DNA of 64,000 bases from Streptomyces eurocidicus (GCF_002891295.1 NZ_LGUI01000005.1:434001-498000), one strand, 5' to 3'. Shown: positions 1 through 9,041, numbered from the stretch's first letter. Notes: a model not told the origin generated them from the sequence alone. Made by a program: numbers and translations.

Positions 1-1680
1 GTTCCGCCGGATGTGCGCGTTGATGGCGGTGCGCTGCGCCTCGGCCGTCTCCGTGCAGTCGTAGAACCCGCCGCACGGCGCGATGGTCGCGGCGACCACC
101 CGCATGCCGCGCTCGTGCGCCCGCGCCGCGATCGACCGCAGTTCGGCGATCACCTGCGCGGCCGTGGTCCCGGAGCGGATGTCGTTGACGCCCTCGAAGA
201 CGACGACCGTGCGGGCCGACGTCTGCGCCAGCACGTCCCGCTCCAGCCGGTGCCCGGCGCTGACCCCGCTCATGATGGTGCTGGTCCCGTCGCCCGGATA
301 GCGGTCGGTCACCACCCGGTTGCCGGAGATCCCGTGGTTGAGCACCCCGAACCGGGGCACCGCGTGCTGCCCGCGCAGCCGCCGCGCGAGCAGGTCCGGC
401 CAGCGCCCGTTGGCCCCCGGCGTCGAGCGCTCGCCGTCGGTGATCGAGTCGCCGAGCGTCACCACGGAGCCCGGCCCGCCGGTGACGTCCACGCCCGTCA
501 GCAGCGGCCAGCGGTCGAGCGTCCCGGTGTACGCGCCGGCCCCCTGCTCGGCCGTGCGGTCACCGCCGCCGTCGGCCGTCAGATAGGACACCTGGGCGGT
601 GTAGCTGTGCACGGGCACCGCCTTAACGGTCCCCGGCAGATGGATGCTCACCAGCAGATTGGCGTCCTCCGGCACCCGGAACCCCAGCGGGTCGCTGAAC
701 ATCTGGGCCCCCGCCGGAATGTCCGTACCCGCCCCGCCGCCGAAGGTCAGTGCCCTGGGCCGGCCGGCCGCCGCCGCGCCCTTGCGCTGGACGGCCACCG
801 TGGCGTGCCCGATCCTGACCGGACGCGGCGCGAAGGTGTTCTCGAACCGGAGCCTGGTCACCGGCCCGCCCGCGCTGCTGTGCACCACCAGCCGCAGCGT
901 CCGGTCGGTCCAGGACACGGCCGCGTAACCCGAAGGGGACGCCGCCCAGCTTCCGGTCCACCCGTACGTGGGACCCCGCAGTGCCATCGAGAACACGTGC
1001 AGGTCGGTGTCCGGACCGGGGTCGTCGGGCAGGGTCACCGACGCCACCTCCCGGTCGGGCGCGACCGGCACGGTCACCGCGTAGAGCCGGGTGGTCTCCG
1101 CGCGCGGTCCGCCCGGGGTGCGCAGCCGGGGCAGGCCGACGGCCTTGGTCGTCAGCGGTCCGCGCCGCCAGTCGGGGGCGGTCAGCCGGTACGTGGCCCG
1201 GGAGCCGTCGCGGTAGCGGATGACGCCGGTCCCGGTGACGTCCGGGCCCGGCGCGCCCTTGGTGGTCCCCGCGACGAGGAAGGAGAGGGCCTCGCCGCGG
1301 CCGCCGAGCCGGACCGACTGGCCCGCCGCCCGGACGTTGTCGGGGCGGCCGGGCGCCGAGCGGGGCCAGGTCAGCCGGGTCCGGTCGATGGTCAGCACGC
1401 GGCCCGGGGTCCAGCCCGCGGCGCCGAGGTCCTGGGCGGACAGGGAATTGCCCGCTCCGTCGAAGTCGCCCTCGCCGGGGCGGGCGTCGCCGCCGGCCGC
1501 CGTGTTGTCGAAGAGCCGCTCCAGGGGGAGCGGCTCCCCGCCGGGCCGGGGCGGCGCGGCGAGCGCCGGGGTGGTCGCGGCGACCACGGCGCACGCCGCG
1601 CCCGCCGCGACGGCGCCGGCCACCGTCCAGCGTCCGTGCCGTCTGTGAGGTCTGCCGCCGAGCTGCGTTCTCAGGCGCAT
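1..1680 (-). CDS. secreted SGNH/GDSL hydrolase (3' end outside window)
   Basis: Partial gene; its C-terminus lies beyond the left edge. The start at 1680 is preferred because the ribosome site GGGAGG lies 10 bases upstream; an in-frame ATG at 1689 would sit too close to it. The product begins with a basic stretch and a hydrophobic Ala/Val segment ending near LAAPP, a likely signal peptide. A roughly 350-residue N-terminal beta-rich region follows, then the SGNH core: block I GDSITDG (catalytic Ser), block II Gly in NHGISGNRV, and block III GVND. The block V Asp/His pair would be outside the window. This is the family of secreted esterases and rhamnogalacturonan-acetylesterase-like lipases; the substrate cannot be read from sequence. 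It is transcribed divergently from the small gene at 1829. Confidence 0.85.
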   Translation of the reverse strand, partial: MRLRTQLGGRPHRRHGRWTVAGAVAAGAACAVVAATTPALAAPPRPGGEPLPLERLFDNTAAGGDARPGEGDFDGAGNSLSAQDLGAAGWTPGRVLTIDRTRLTWPRSAPGRPDNVRAAGQSVRLGGRGEALSFLVAGTTKGAPGPDVTGTGVIRYRDGSRATYRLTAPDWRRGPLTTKAVGLPRLRTPGGPRAETTRLYAVTVPVAPDREVASVTLPDDPGPDTDLHVFSMALRGPTYGWTGSWAASPSGYAAVSWTDRTLRLVVHSSAGGPVTRLRFENTFAPRPVRIGHATVAVQRKGAAAAGRPRALTFGGGAGTDIPAGAQMFSDPLGFRVPEDANLLVSIHLPGTVKAVPVHSYTAQVSYLTADGGGDRTAEQGAGAYTGTLDRWPLLTGVDVTGGPGSVVTLGDSITDGERSTPGANGRWPDLLARRLRGQHAVPRFGVLNHGISGNRVVTDRYPGDGTSTIMSGVSAGHRLERDVLAQTSARTVVVFEGVNDIRSGTTAAQVIAELRSIAARAHERGMRVVAATIAPCGGFYDCTETAEAQRTAINAHIRRN

Positions 1681-1828
1681 GTGTCTCATGCCTCCCAGCT
1701 TTCCCCGCTGCGAATGTGGCGGGATGAAGCTAGGGAGACGTCAGGGCAACGTCAAGGAGGCCATCCGGTCACGCCGGGAGCCGCGCGCCTGTGGTGGGGC
1801 CATCCGTGTCGGTGCGATCCTGGCCGGT

Positions 1829-2269
1829 ATGAACATTCCCTTCTTGGACGGTTGGCGCAAGCGGCACGGCCCTGCGCACGGGGTGGCGCTGGCGGACGGG
1901 GCCGACAGGGACCCGGAGGGGCTCGCCGAGCTGCTCTCGGAGTGCGAACTGCTGCGCGACCAGGCACAGTCGGCGGGCGTCGCGCTCGACGACACCCCGG
2001 CCTCCCTGGAGGCGCTCGACCAGCTCCAGCCGCGCTGGCGGGACGACCCGGAGCTGCTGCCCTGGCTCGGCAACGACGCGGGTCTGTACCTGGGCACGGT
2101 CGTGGTCCGTACGGTCCCGGGCGCGGGCTGGTGGATCTGGCCCAACGGCCAGCCGGTGGTGCGGCTCGCCAACGGGCGGGAGATCGATGTGGTCGAGGCG
2201 GGGCAGGCGTGGGCGGCCGACGGGGCGCCGGAGCTCTCCCAGCTGTACGCGGAGCTCGCCGAGAACTGA
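1829..2269 (+). CDS. conserved small protein, DUF6278-like
   Basis: A 146-residue cytoplasmic protein beginning MNIPFLDGWRK. I see no signal peptide, membrane segment or catalytic motif. It is acidic and Leu/Asp-rich, with a conserved-looking core (LLPWLGNDAGLYLGTVVV, then WWIWPNGQPVVRLANG) that suggests a small alpha/beta fold. I recall similar 145-residue proteins in Streptomyces assigned to DUF6278, but that assignment is from memory. It stands alone, divergent from the SGNH hydrolase and convergent with the GntR gene. The ribosome site is weak. Function unknown. Confidence 0.75.
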   Translation: MNIPFLDGWRKRHGPAHGVALADGADRDPEGLAELLSECELLRDQAQSAGVALDDTPASLEALDQLQPRWRDDPELLPWLGNDAGLYLGTVVVRTVPGAGWWIWPNGQPVVRLANGREIDVVEAGQAWAADGAPELSQLYAELAEN

Positions 2270-2363
2270 GGCGGTGACGGGGGCCGGGCCCCGGGAGGGG
2301 CCGGAGCGCGACGGGCGGGAGAGACGGGGGAGAGCGCGGAGGCGGGCAGGGGAGGCCGGAGGG

Positions 2364-3110
2364 TCAGCTGGTGAAGGGAATGTCGTACTCCAGCCGCCAG
2401 CGGTCGGCCCGTACGACGATGTCGGAGGTCTCCACCGCCCGGCCGTCGCCGTCGAAGTGGGTGCGCTCGACGACCGTGACGCACTGCCCCGCCGCACAGC
2501 CGAGCGCCTCGGCCTCCGGGGTGGTCGCCGGCCGTGAGCCCACCAGCTCCTGCGCCCGGACGACCCGGATGCCGATGGCCGCCAGCCGCCCGCGCACCCC
2601 GCGCCTGGCGTAGGGACCGCGCTCGGGCAGGACGACGTCCGTGCCCTCGGTGATGGCCAGCGGCTCCCAGCTGGTGGCGAGCTGGACGGGGTGGCGGTTG
2701 GCCAGATATTCGTACTGGGTGCAGAGCACGCGCTCGCCCGGGCCGATCCGCAGCCGGTCGGCCACCCGCTCCGGGGCGCAGACCTCGCTGGACGACGCCT
2801 CCCACGTCAGCGCCGTGTCCCGGGCCGTCATCCGGGCGGCGAAGGGGGAGTCGACCGCGCCGGTGGAGCGCAGCAGACTGCCCAGCGGCACCCGGTCGGT
2901 GACGAACACGCCCCGCCCGAACTGGCCTTCCGCGTATCCCGCGGCCTTCAGGACGCGCACCGCGCGGTCCACGGTCTGGTCGCTGGCCGCGTAGGCGCGC
3001 TTCAGCTCCGACCGGGAGGGGATGCGGTCCCCCACGGCGAGCCCGCCCTCGTCGATGCGGCGGCGCAGATCGTCCGCGATGCGCTGGTAGACGGGCCTGC
3101 TGTCGCCCAC
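2364..3110 (-). CDS. GntR-family transcriptional regulator with UTRA effector domain
   Basis: A 248-residue regulator. The winged-helix GntR domain occupies about residues 1-75 (RPVYQRIADDLRRRI, then IPSRSELKRAYAASDQTVDRA). The UTRA ligand-binding domain follows to the C-terminus (LATSWEPLAITEGTDV, then VERTHFDGDGRAVETSD). I chose the GTG at 3110 because GAAGGAG lies five bases upstream and the domain starts immediately; an upstream GTG at 3149 would add 13 poorly conserved residues and lacks a ribosome site. A perfect 12-base inverted repeat lies 43 bases upstream and is the obvious autoregulatory operator. The divergent neighbour is an amino-acid ABC importer, which it may also control; the effector is unknown. 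Confidence 0.88.
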   Translation of the reverse strand: MGDSRPVYQRIADDLRRRIDEGGLAVGDRIPSRSELKRAYAASDQTVDRAVRVLKAAGYAEGQFGRGVFVTDRVPLGSLLRSTGAVDSPFAARMTARDTALTWEASSSEVCAPERVADRLRIGPGERVLCTQYEYLANRHPVQLATSWEPLAITEGTDVVLPERGPYARRGVRGRLAAIGIRVVRAQELVGSRPATTPEAEALGCAAGQCVTVVERTHFDGDGRAVETSDIVVRADRWRLEYDIPFTS

Positions 3111-3152
3111 CCCGGCTCCTTCCCCCGAGCTCCCCGGTTCGACCCCCACAGG

Positions 3153-3183
3153 CTAGGTACCCAGGCCGGGTCTGGGTACCTAG
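3153..3183. promoter_or_regulatory. perfect inverted repeat, candidate GntR operator
   Basis: Arms CTAGGTACCCAG (3153-3164) and CTGGGTACCTAG (3172-3183) are exact reverse complements separated by seven bases. The element lies in the divergent interval between the GntR/UTRA gene and the ABC importer, just upstream of the regulator's start. Operator function is inferred from symmetry and position. Confidence 0.65.
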
Positions 3184-3315
3184 GGCAAATGGAGGGGAAT
3201 GCACAACGAATGCCCCTATATAAGCGTGTCACCGGCGGAGTCCCCCATTGGGCCGATAGTTTGCGCCGACAGCAGGCGTCGACCGCGAGAGCGCTGAGAG
3301 TGGGTTGGGCTGGGT

Positions 3316-4059
3316 ATGGCCGTCGATCCCCTGATCGAACTGCGTGATGTCAATAAGCACTACGGAAAGCTGCATGTCCTCCGGGACATCGATCTGACCG
3401 TCGGCCGCGGGGAAGTCGTGGTGGTCATCGGCCCTTCGGGCTCCGGGAAGTCCACCCTGTGCCGGGCCATCAACCGGCTGGAACCCGTGGGGTCGGGCAC
3501 CATCACCCTGGACGGCCAGCCGCTCCCCGACGAGGGCAAGGCGCTGGCCAGGCTGCGGGCCGAGGTGGGCATGGTCTTCCAGTCCTTCAACCTCTTCGCG
3601 CACAAGACCGTGCTGGCCAATGTCTCGCTGGCCCAGATCAAGGTGCGCAAGCGCGGCCGGGAGGAGGCCGACAAGCGCTCGCGGGAACTCCTCGAAAGAG
3701 TGGGCCTCCTCGCGCACGCGGAGAAGTATCCGGCGCAGTTGTCGGGTGGTCAGCAGCAGCGGGTGGCGATCGCGCGGGCGCTGGCGATGGACCCGAAGGT
3801 GATGCTGTTCGACGAGCCGACGTCGGCGCTGGACCCGGAGATGATCAATGAGGTGCTGGAGGTCATGCAGCAGCTCGCCCGGGACGGGATGACGATGGTC
3901 GTCGTCACCCATGAGATGGGCTTCGCGCGCTCCGCCGCGAACCGGGTGGTCTTCATGGCGGACGGCCGCATCGTCGAGGACCGCCCTCCCGAGGAGTTCT
4001 TCACCGCTCCCGAGAGCGATCGCGCCAAGGACTTCCTCTCCAAGATCCTCAAGCACTGA
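3316..4059 (+). CDS. gluA: polar amino-acid ABC transporter, ATP-binding subunit (GluA-type)
   Basis: A 247-residue ABC ATPase that energises import of a polar amino acid, probably glutamate or a relative. It has Walker A GPSGSGKST, Q-loop (VFQSFNLF), ABC signature LSGGQQQR, Walker B VMLFDEPTSALD and the H-loop VVTHEMGF. Length and signature match the HisP/GlnQ/GluA family. It is the first gene of a four-gene operon in the order ATPase, binding protein, permease, permease, the same order as gluABCD in actinobacteria. The binding-protein gene begins five bases after the stop. The ribosome site before the ATG is weak. Confidence 0.92.
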   Translation: MAVDPLIELRDVNKHYGKLHVLRDIDLTVGRGEVVVVIGPSGSGKSTLCRAINRLEPVGSGTITLDGQPLPDEGKALARLRAEVGMVFQSFNLFAHKTVLANVSLAQIKVRKRGREEADKRSRELLERVGLLAHAEKYPAQLSGGQQQRVAIARALAMDPKVMLFDEPTSALDPEMINEVLEVMQQLARDGMTMVVVTHEMGFARSAANRVVFMADGRIVEDRPPEEFFTAPESDRAKDFLSKILKH

Positions 4060-4064
4060 GCGGG

Positions 4065-5078
4065 GTGACTGCGCAGATGAGGCGGACCGATCCCTTCCGT
4101 ACCCTCCGGCCGCGCCGTGCCCCCGGGGCCCCGGTGCGGCCGCGCGCGCCGCGCGCCGCCGGAACCCGGCGCTCCCACCGCCGTGCCGCCGCCCTGGCCC
4201 TGACCGGCCTCGCCCTGCTCGCCGCCGCCTGCGGCAGGGCGGGCAGCCCGCCCGTCAAGGGGCCCCAGCCCGACCAGCTGCCCGTCTACCAGGTCGCCAC
4301 CGGCTTCCAGCTGCCCGACTCGCCCACCTGGCGGGCGGCCAGGAGCCGTGGTCACCTCGTCGTCGGCGCCAAGGAGGACCAGCCCTACCTCGGCGAGAAG
4401 GACCCCGCCACCGGCGTCTACTCCGGCTTCGACATCGAGATCGCCCGGATGATGTCCGCCTCCCTCGGCTTCGCCCCCAAGACGATCGCCTTCCGCACCA
4501 TCGCCTCGGCCAACCGCGAGACCGCCCTGCAGAACGGCCAGATCGACTACTACGTCGGCACCTACACCATCAACGACCTCCGCAAGCGGCAGGTCGGCTT
4601 CGCCGGGCCCTACTACATCGCCGGCCAGGCCCTGCTCGTCCGCACCGGCGAGAAGGACATCCACGGGCCCCAGGACCTCGCCGGCAAGAAGGTCTGCTCC
4701 GCGGCCGGTTCCACCCCGCTCCAGCGCATCCGGCGCGACTACCCCAAGGCGATCGCCGTCGCGTACGACACGTACTCCATCTGCGTGGACAACCTCCTCA
4801 GCTATCAGGTGGACGCCGTCACCACCGACGACACCATCCTGATGGGCTTCGCGGCCAAGGCGCCCGACGAGCTGAAGATCGCCGGGAAGCCCTTCTCCAA
4901 GGAGCCCTACGGCATCGGCGTCCCCCGCGGCGACAACGCGCTGCGCTTCGCCCTCGACGACGCCATCGAGGCGCACGAGAAGAACGGCGACTGGAAGAAG
5001 GCGTACGACGCCACCCTCGGCCTGTCCGGGGTGCCCGCGCCGCAGCCGCCGCCCGTCGACCGCTATCCGGCCAGCTGA
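4065..5078 (+). CDS. gluB: solute-binding lipoprotein of amino-acid ABC importer (family 3)
   Basis: About 337 residues. A long Arg-rich N-terminus is followed by a hydrophobic segment and lipobox LLAAAC, with Cys near residue 56 as the lipidation site, so the protein is anchored outside the membrane. The periplasmic-binding-protein type 2 fold shows the SBP_bac_3 signatures GFDIEIARMMS and NGQIDYYVGTYTINDLRKR. The start may be the GTG at 4065 or the ATG at 4077; the shorter form still has a long pre-signal region, which suits Tat-like or atypical lipoprotein export. It supplies ligand to the two permeases that follow. Ligand specificity (glutamate, glutamine or aspartate) is inferred only from operon type. 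Confidence 0.9.
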   Translation: MTAQMRRTDPFRTLRPRRAPGAPVRPRAPRAAGTRRSHRRAAALALTGLALLAAACGRAGSPPVKGPQPDQLPVYQVATGFQLPDSPTWRAARSRGHLVVGAKEDQPYLGEKDPATGVYSGFDIEIARMMSASLGFAPKTIAFRTIASANRETALQNGQIDYYVGTYTINDLRKRQVGFAGPYYIAGQALLVRTGEKDIHGPQDLAGKKVCSAAGSTPLQRIRRDYPKAIAVAYDTYSICVDNLLSYQVDAVTTDDTILMGFAAKAPDELKIAGKPFSKEPYGIGVPRGDNALRFALDDAIEAHEKNGDWKKAYDATLGLSGVPAPQPPPVDRYPAS

Positions 5079-5086
5079 GGTCCCCC

Positions 5087-5731
5087 GTGAACGTACTCAC
5101 CGACAATTTCTCCCTGTACGGCGAAGGGCTGCTGGGCACCGTCGAACTCACCGTCTACGCCTCGCTGCTGGCCCTCGTCGTCGGCTTCCTGATGGCCTCC
5201 TTCCGGGTCGCGCCGGTCGCCTCGCTGCGCGCCTTCGGCACGGTGTGGGTGGCGGTCCTGCGGAACACCCCGCTCACCCTGCTGTTCTTCGCCGTCCTGC
5301 TCGGCCTGCCGCGCTTCGGCGTGGTGCTGCCCTTCCAGCTCTTCGCCGTCCTCGCCCTCGGCTGCTACACCTCGGCCTTCATCTGCGAGGCCGTCCGCTC
5401 CGGGATCAACACCGTGCCCACCGGCCAGGGCGAGGCGGCCCGCAGCCTCGGCATGACCTTCGGGCAGACGCTGGGCGCCGTCATCCTGCCGCAGGCGTTC
5501 CGCTCCGTGATCCCGCCGGTCGGCTCCACGCTGATCGCCCTCGCCAAGAACTCGGCGATCGCCGGGTCGTTCAGCGTCACCGAGCTCCTCGGCACCTACA
5601 AGACCCTCAACGAGCTGGGCTACAGCATCATCTGGACCTTCGTCTGGATCGCCGTCGGCTATCTGATCGTGACCCTGACCATCAGCGCGGTCTTCAACGT
5701 GCTGGAGAAGCGCTGGGGAGTGCCCCGGTGA
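5087..5731 (+). CDS. gluC: amino-acid ABC transporter permease (GluC-type)
   Basis: A 214-residue HisM/GlnP-type inner-membrane permease. It starts at a GTG shortly after the binding-protein stop. Several hydrophobic spans are visible, including LTVYASLLALVVGFLMAS and LLFFAVLLGL. The coupling EAA loop reads EAARSLGMTFGQTLGAVILP (about residues 121-140) and contacts the ATPase. The C-terminal VLEKRWGVPR is typical. It forms a heterodimer with the next permease. Confidence 0.9.
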   Translation: MNVLTDNFSLYGEGLLGTVELTVYASLLALVVGFLMASFRVAPVASLRAFGTVWVAVLRNTPLTLLFFAVLLGLPRFGVVLPFQLFAVLALGCYTSAFICEAVRSGINTVPTGQGEAARSLGMTFGQTLGAVILPQAFRSVIPPVGSTLIALAKNSAIAGSFSVTELLGTYKTLNELGYSIIWTFVWIAVGYLIVTLTISAVFNVLEKRWGVPR

Positions 5732-5753
5732 GCGAACGCGGCGAGGAGGCGGC

Positions 5754-6614
5754 ATGAGTGACACCGCGCTGTACGACATCCCCGGCCCGCTGGCCCGGCG
5801 CCGGCACCGCCTCTACGGCCTCGCCTCGACGGTCGTGATCCTCGGCTTCGTCGCCTGGGTGATCTACCTGCTCTTCGACACCCACCAGTTCACGGCCGAG
5901 AAATGGCGGCCCTTCACCTACGTGGGCATCCAGGAGCTGCTGCTGCGCGGCCTCGGCAACACCCTCAAAGCGTTCGCGTACGCCGCCGTGCTCTCGCTCG
6001 TCCTCGGCGGCGTGCTCGCCACCGGCCGGCTCTCCGCGCACCGGCCGGTGCGCTGGGTGGCCACGCTGCTGGTGGAGTTCTTCCGGGCCATGCCCGTACT
6101 GGTCATGATCTTCTTCGTGTTCGTGGCGCTCAAGGTGCAGCCGATGCCCGCCCTGATCACCGGCCTGACCCTGTACAACGGCTCGGTGCTCGCCGAGGTC
6201 TTCCGTACGGGCGTGAACTCCGTCGAGCGCGGCCAGCGGGAGGCGGCGTACTCCCTGGGGATGCGCAAGACGCAGGTGATGGGCTACGTCCTGGTGCCCC
6301 AGGCGGTACGTGCGATGCTGCCGACGATCATCAGCCAACTGGTGGTGGCCCTCAAGGACACCTCGCTCGGCTTCCTGATCACCTACGAGGAGTTCCTGCA
6401 CGCGGGCAAGCTGATCGCCAGCAATCTCGACTACGGGCTGCCGTTCATCCCCGTCGTCATGGTCATCTCGCCGATCTACATCGGGATGTGCATGCTCCTG
6501 TCGTGGCTGGCGACCTTCGCCGCCAAGCGGCAGCGGCGCAGCCCCAAGACGGAGGCCGTGGAGGTCGCCCCCGCCGAGCCGGGCACCCTGCTGCCCGGCG
6601 CCGGGGCGCATTAA
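5754..6614 (+). CDS. gluD: amino-acid ABC transporter permease (GluD-type)
   Basis: A 286-residue second permease of the importer. GAGGAG lies upstream of the ATG and the gap from the preceding stop is 22 bases. It has an N-terminal membrane span (VVILGFVAWVIYLLF), a periplasmic stretch, then the BPD_transp_1 core with EAA loop EAAYSLGMRKTQVMGYVLVP. The longer N-terminus compared with its partner is typical of GluD. The C-terminal tail is charged and cytoplasmic. It is the last gene of the operon; the next gene is 66 bases downstream and may have its own promoter. Confidence 0.9.
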   Translation: MSDTALYDIPGPLARRRHRLYGLASTVVILGFVAWVIYLLFDTHQFTAEKWRPFTYVGIQELLLRGLGNTLKAFAYAAVLSLVLGGVLATGRLSAHRPVRWVATLLVEFFRAMPVLVMIFFVFVALKVQPMPALITGLTLYNGSVLAEVFRTGVNSVERGQREAAYSLGMRKTQVMGYVLVPQAVRAMLPTIISQLVVALKDTSLGFLITYEEFLHAGKLIASNLDYGLPFIPVVMVISPIYIGMCMLLSWLATFAAKRQRRSPKTEAVEVAPAEPGTLLPGAGAH

Positions 6615-6680
6615 GGAAATGCGCCCGGGGAATCCGGTATTCGTCCGATCATGGGCGAAGCCCATTGCTAGCGTGGGGAC

Positions 6681-7697
6681 ATGGATTTCCGTCATCTTGG
6701 TCGCAGTGGATTGGTCGTCAGCCGGCTCGCCTACGGGAACTGGCTTACCCGGAGTTCATCGAGGAGCGAGGAGACGGAGACCGCCTGTGTGCGTGCCGCG
6801 CTCGACGCGGGAATCACCACCTTCGACACCGCGGACGTCTACGCGGACACCCGGGCGGAGGAATCCCTCGGCCGGGCGCTGAAGGGCGAGCGCAGGGAAG
6901 GTCTGGAGATCCTCACCAAGGTCTTCGCGCCGACCGGGCCCGGCCGCAACGACATGGGGCTCTCGCGGAAGCACATACGGGAGTCGATCGACGGCTCCCT
7001 GCGGCGGCTGGGCACCGACCACGTGGACCTCTACCAGGCCCACCGCTTCGACCCCTCCACCCCGCTGGAGGAGACGATGGAGGCGTTCGCCGACCTCGTC
7101 CACGCGGGCAAGGCGCACTACATCGGCGTCTCCGAGTGGACCGCCGACCAGATCCGGCGCGGCCACGCCCTCGCCCGTGAGCTGCGCATCCCGTTCGTCT
7201 CCAACCAGCCGCAGTACTCCGCCCTGTGGCGGGTGCCCGAGGCCGAGGTGATGCCGGTCTGCGAGGAGCTCGGGATGTCCCAGATCGTCTGGTCGCCGCT
7301 GGCCCAGGGCGTGCTGACCGGCAAGTACCTGCCGGGCGGCCAGTGGCCGGCGGGCTCCCGGGCCACGGACTCCAACGACGGCTCGTCCGTGCTGGCCGGC
7401 TGGCTGAACGACGAGGTGCTGGGCCGGGTGCGGCGCCTCGGGCCGGTCGCCGACGGCCTCGGTCTGACGGTCGCCCAGCTCTCCCTGGCCTGGGTGCTCC
7501 AGCACCGCAATGTGGCGACGGCCGTGGTCGGCGCCTCTCGCCCCGAGCAGATCACCGACAATGCCGAGGCGGCCGACGTCCGGCTGGACGAGGAGACCAT
7601 GGCCGCGATCGACGCCGCGCTCGCGCCGGTGGCGAACCGCGACCCCGCCGCCACGGCCGACAGCAGCCCGGCGGACCCCGGCTGGCGCCTGGGCTGA
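6681..7697 (+). CDS. aldo/keto reductase
   Basis: A 338-residue NADPH-dependent oxidoreductase with a TIM-barrel fold. The catalytic tetrad is visible: Asp49 and Tyr54 (FDTADVYAD), Lys80 (LTKVF) and His121 (YQAHRFD). The C-terminal cofactor-binding region is also present (TAVVGASRPEQI). Length and the YIGVSEW segment resemble the AKR family related to potassium-channel beta subunits (MgrA/YghZ-like). The substrate is unknown. A small hairpin (ATGGGC-GAA-GCCCAT, 6651-6665) precedes it. It faces the P450 gene across a strong terminator; participation in the alkaloid cluster is possible but not required. Confidence 0.9.
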   Translation: MDFRHLGRSGLVVSRLAYGNWLTRSSSRSEETETACVRAALDAGITTFDTADVYADTRAEESLGRALKGERREGLEILTKVFAPTGPGRNDMGLSRKHIRESIDGSLRRLGTDHVDLYQAHRFDPSTPLEETMEAFADLVHAGKAHYIGVSEWTADQIRRGHALARELRIPFVSNQPQYSALWRVPEAEVMPVCEELGMSQIVWSPLAQGVLTGKYLPGGQWPAGSRATDSNDGSSVLAGWLNDEVLGRVRRLGPVADGLGLTVAQLSLAWVLQHRNVATAVVGASRPEQITDNAEAADVRLDEETMAAIDAALAPVANRDPAATADSSPADPGWRLG

Positions 7698-7735
7698 GGA
7701 GGCCGGGAGGAGACCGGAGGAAAACCGGAGGAAAA

Positions 7736-7766
7736 GGTGCCTCCCCGCGGTCCGCGGGGAGGCACC
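7736..7766. terminator. bidirectional hairpin terminator between aldo/keto reductase and P450
   Basis: Exact 15-base inverted arms 7736-7750 and 7752-7766, followed by a short T run on the plus strand. It lies between convergent genes and marks the left edge of the alkaloid cluster. Confidence 0.8.
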
Positions 7767-7808
7767 CCCTTTCATGTCCTTTCAGGCCCTTTCACGGCCG
7801 GCGGCCGT

Positions 7809-9041
7809 TCACCACACGACCGGCAGTTCCAGCAGACTGCGCACCTGCATCCCGTCCTTCCATTCCAGCGATTCCACCGGGACCGCGCACCGGACGTCCG
7901 GCAGCCGGGTCAGCAGGGAATCCAGCGCCACCTGCATTTCCAGCCGGGCGAGCGGAGCGCCCAGGCAGCGGTGGATGCCGTATCCGAATCCCAAGTGCGG
8001 ATTGTGCTCCCGGGTCAGGTCGAAACGGTCCGCGTTCTCGAAGACCGATTCATCGCGGTTGGCCGACGGAATCGCGGGCAGTACGGATTCGCCCGCCCGG
8101 ACCAGGGTGCCGCTCAGCTCGACGTCCTCCGTGGCGTAGCGCGCGAAGGTCACATGCGAGATGAGCGGGACGTAGCGGAGCAGCTCCTCGACCGTGCGCG
8201 GCATCAGCTCCGGCCTGCGCTTGAGCTCCGCCAGCTGCTCGGGGTGGGTGAACAGGACGTGCAGTGAGTCGATGAGCTGCGAGGACACCGTCTCGTGCCC
8301 GGCGATCAGCAGCACGCTCGCCAGCTCCACGAGCTCCTTCTCGGAGAGCTTGTCCTCCTCGTCGCTGGCCTTGACCATGGCGCTGATCAGGTCGTCCTGC
8401 GGCTCGGCCCGTCGGCTGACCATCAGCTTGGCGATGTATCCGTGCAGCCGCTCGGTGTCCGCCTCGATCTCCTCCTCCGACATCACCGTCGTGGCGGAGA
8501 AGGCGTCCAGCCAGCCGCGGAACTGCTCGCGGTCCTCGAAGGGCACACCGAGCAGGTCGCAGACGACGGTGCCGGCGAACGGCACCGCGAAGCCCTCCAT
8601 CAGGTCCCCGGGCCCGCCGGCGGCGACCAGGGCGTCGATCAGCCGGTGGGCCTCGCGCTCGACGCGCGGGCGGAGCAGCTCGACCCGGCGCATCGTGAAG
8701 ACCCGGGAGAGCAGCCGGCGCAGCCGGGTGTGGTCGGGGGAGTCCATCCCCAGGATGCTGGTGTGGATGGGCAGCGGGGTCAGCCGGGACTCGTCGTGCT
8801 CGGCGGCCAGGGCCCGGCTGAACCGGGGGTCCCCGAGGATGGTCTTCATGTCCGCGTGCTTGGTGACCAGCCAGGCGTCTTCGCCGAAAGGGCAGCCGAC
8901 CCGTACGACGGGCTCCTCCGCGCGCAGCTTCGCGTAGAGCGGGTCGACCTCGAGGGCGACCGCCTCGTTGAAGGGGTAGGCGGGGGGCGACTGGCGCTCG
9001 GCCACGTCGCCGTCCAGGGTCCCGCTCGTGTTCTCGCTCAT
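7809..9041 (-). CDS. tleB: cytochrome P450, TleB/LtxB/MpnC-like indolactam synthase
   Basis: A 410-residue soluble bacterial P450. The I-helix oxygen-activation motif LIAGHETVSS, the K-helix ExxR (EELLR) and the haem loop FGYGIHRCLG, with the axial Cys near residue 358, are all intact. The ATG overlaps the MbtH stop (ATGA), so the two are translationally coupled. A longer in-frame start exists but would overlap MbtH. Beside an A-MT-PCP-C-A-PCP-R NRPS and a TleC-like prenyltransferase, the expected reaction is intramolecular C-N bond formation between the valine nitrogen and indole C4 of N-methyl-valyl-tryptophanol, giving indolactam V. The family is certain; the specific reaction is inferred from context. 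Confidence 0.9.
   Translation of the reverse strand: MSENTSGTLDGDVAERQSPPAYPFNEAVALEVDPLYAKLRAEEPVVRVGCPFGEDAWLVTKHADMKTILGDPRFSRALAAEHDESRLTPLPIHTSILGMDSPDHTRLRRLLSRVFTMRRVELLRPRVEREAHRLIDALVAAGGPGDLMEGFAVPFAGTVVCDLLGVPFEDREQFRGWLDAFSATTVMSEEEIEADTERLHGYIAKLMVSRRAEPQDDLISAMVKASDEEDKLSEKELVELASVLLIAGHETVSSQLIDSLHVLFTHPEQLAELKRRPELMPRTVEELLRYVPLISHVTFARYATEDVELSGTLVRAGESVLPAIPSANRDESVFENADRFDLTREHNPHLGFGYGIHRCLGAPLARLEMQVALDSLLTRLPDVRCAVPVESLEWKDGMQVRSLLELPVVW

Noticed and set aside
13..2277. Long plus-strand open frame across the SGNH hydrolase
   Set aside because: It is an Arg/Pro/Gly-rich shadow of the minus-strand SGNH gene, caused by high GC; no domain or ribosome site supports it.
6681..7697. 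Aldo/keto reductase as part of the alkaloid cluster
   Set aside because: The NRPS reductase domain already accounts for alcohol release, and a strong bidirectional terminator separates this gene from the P450; left as a neighbour only.
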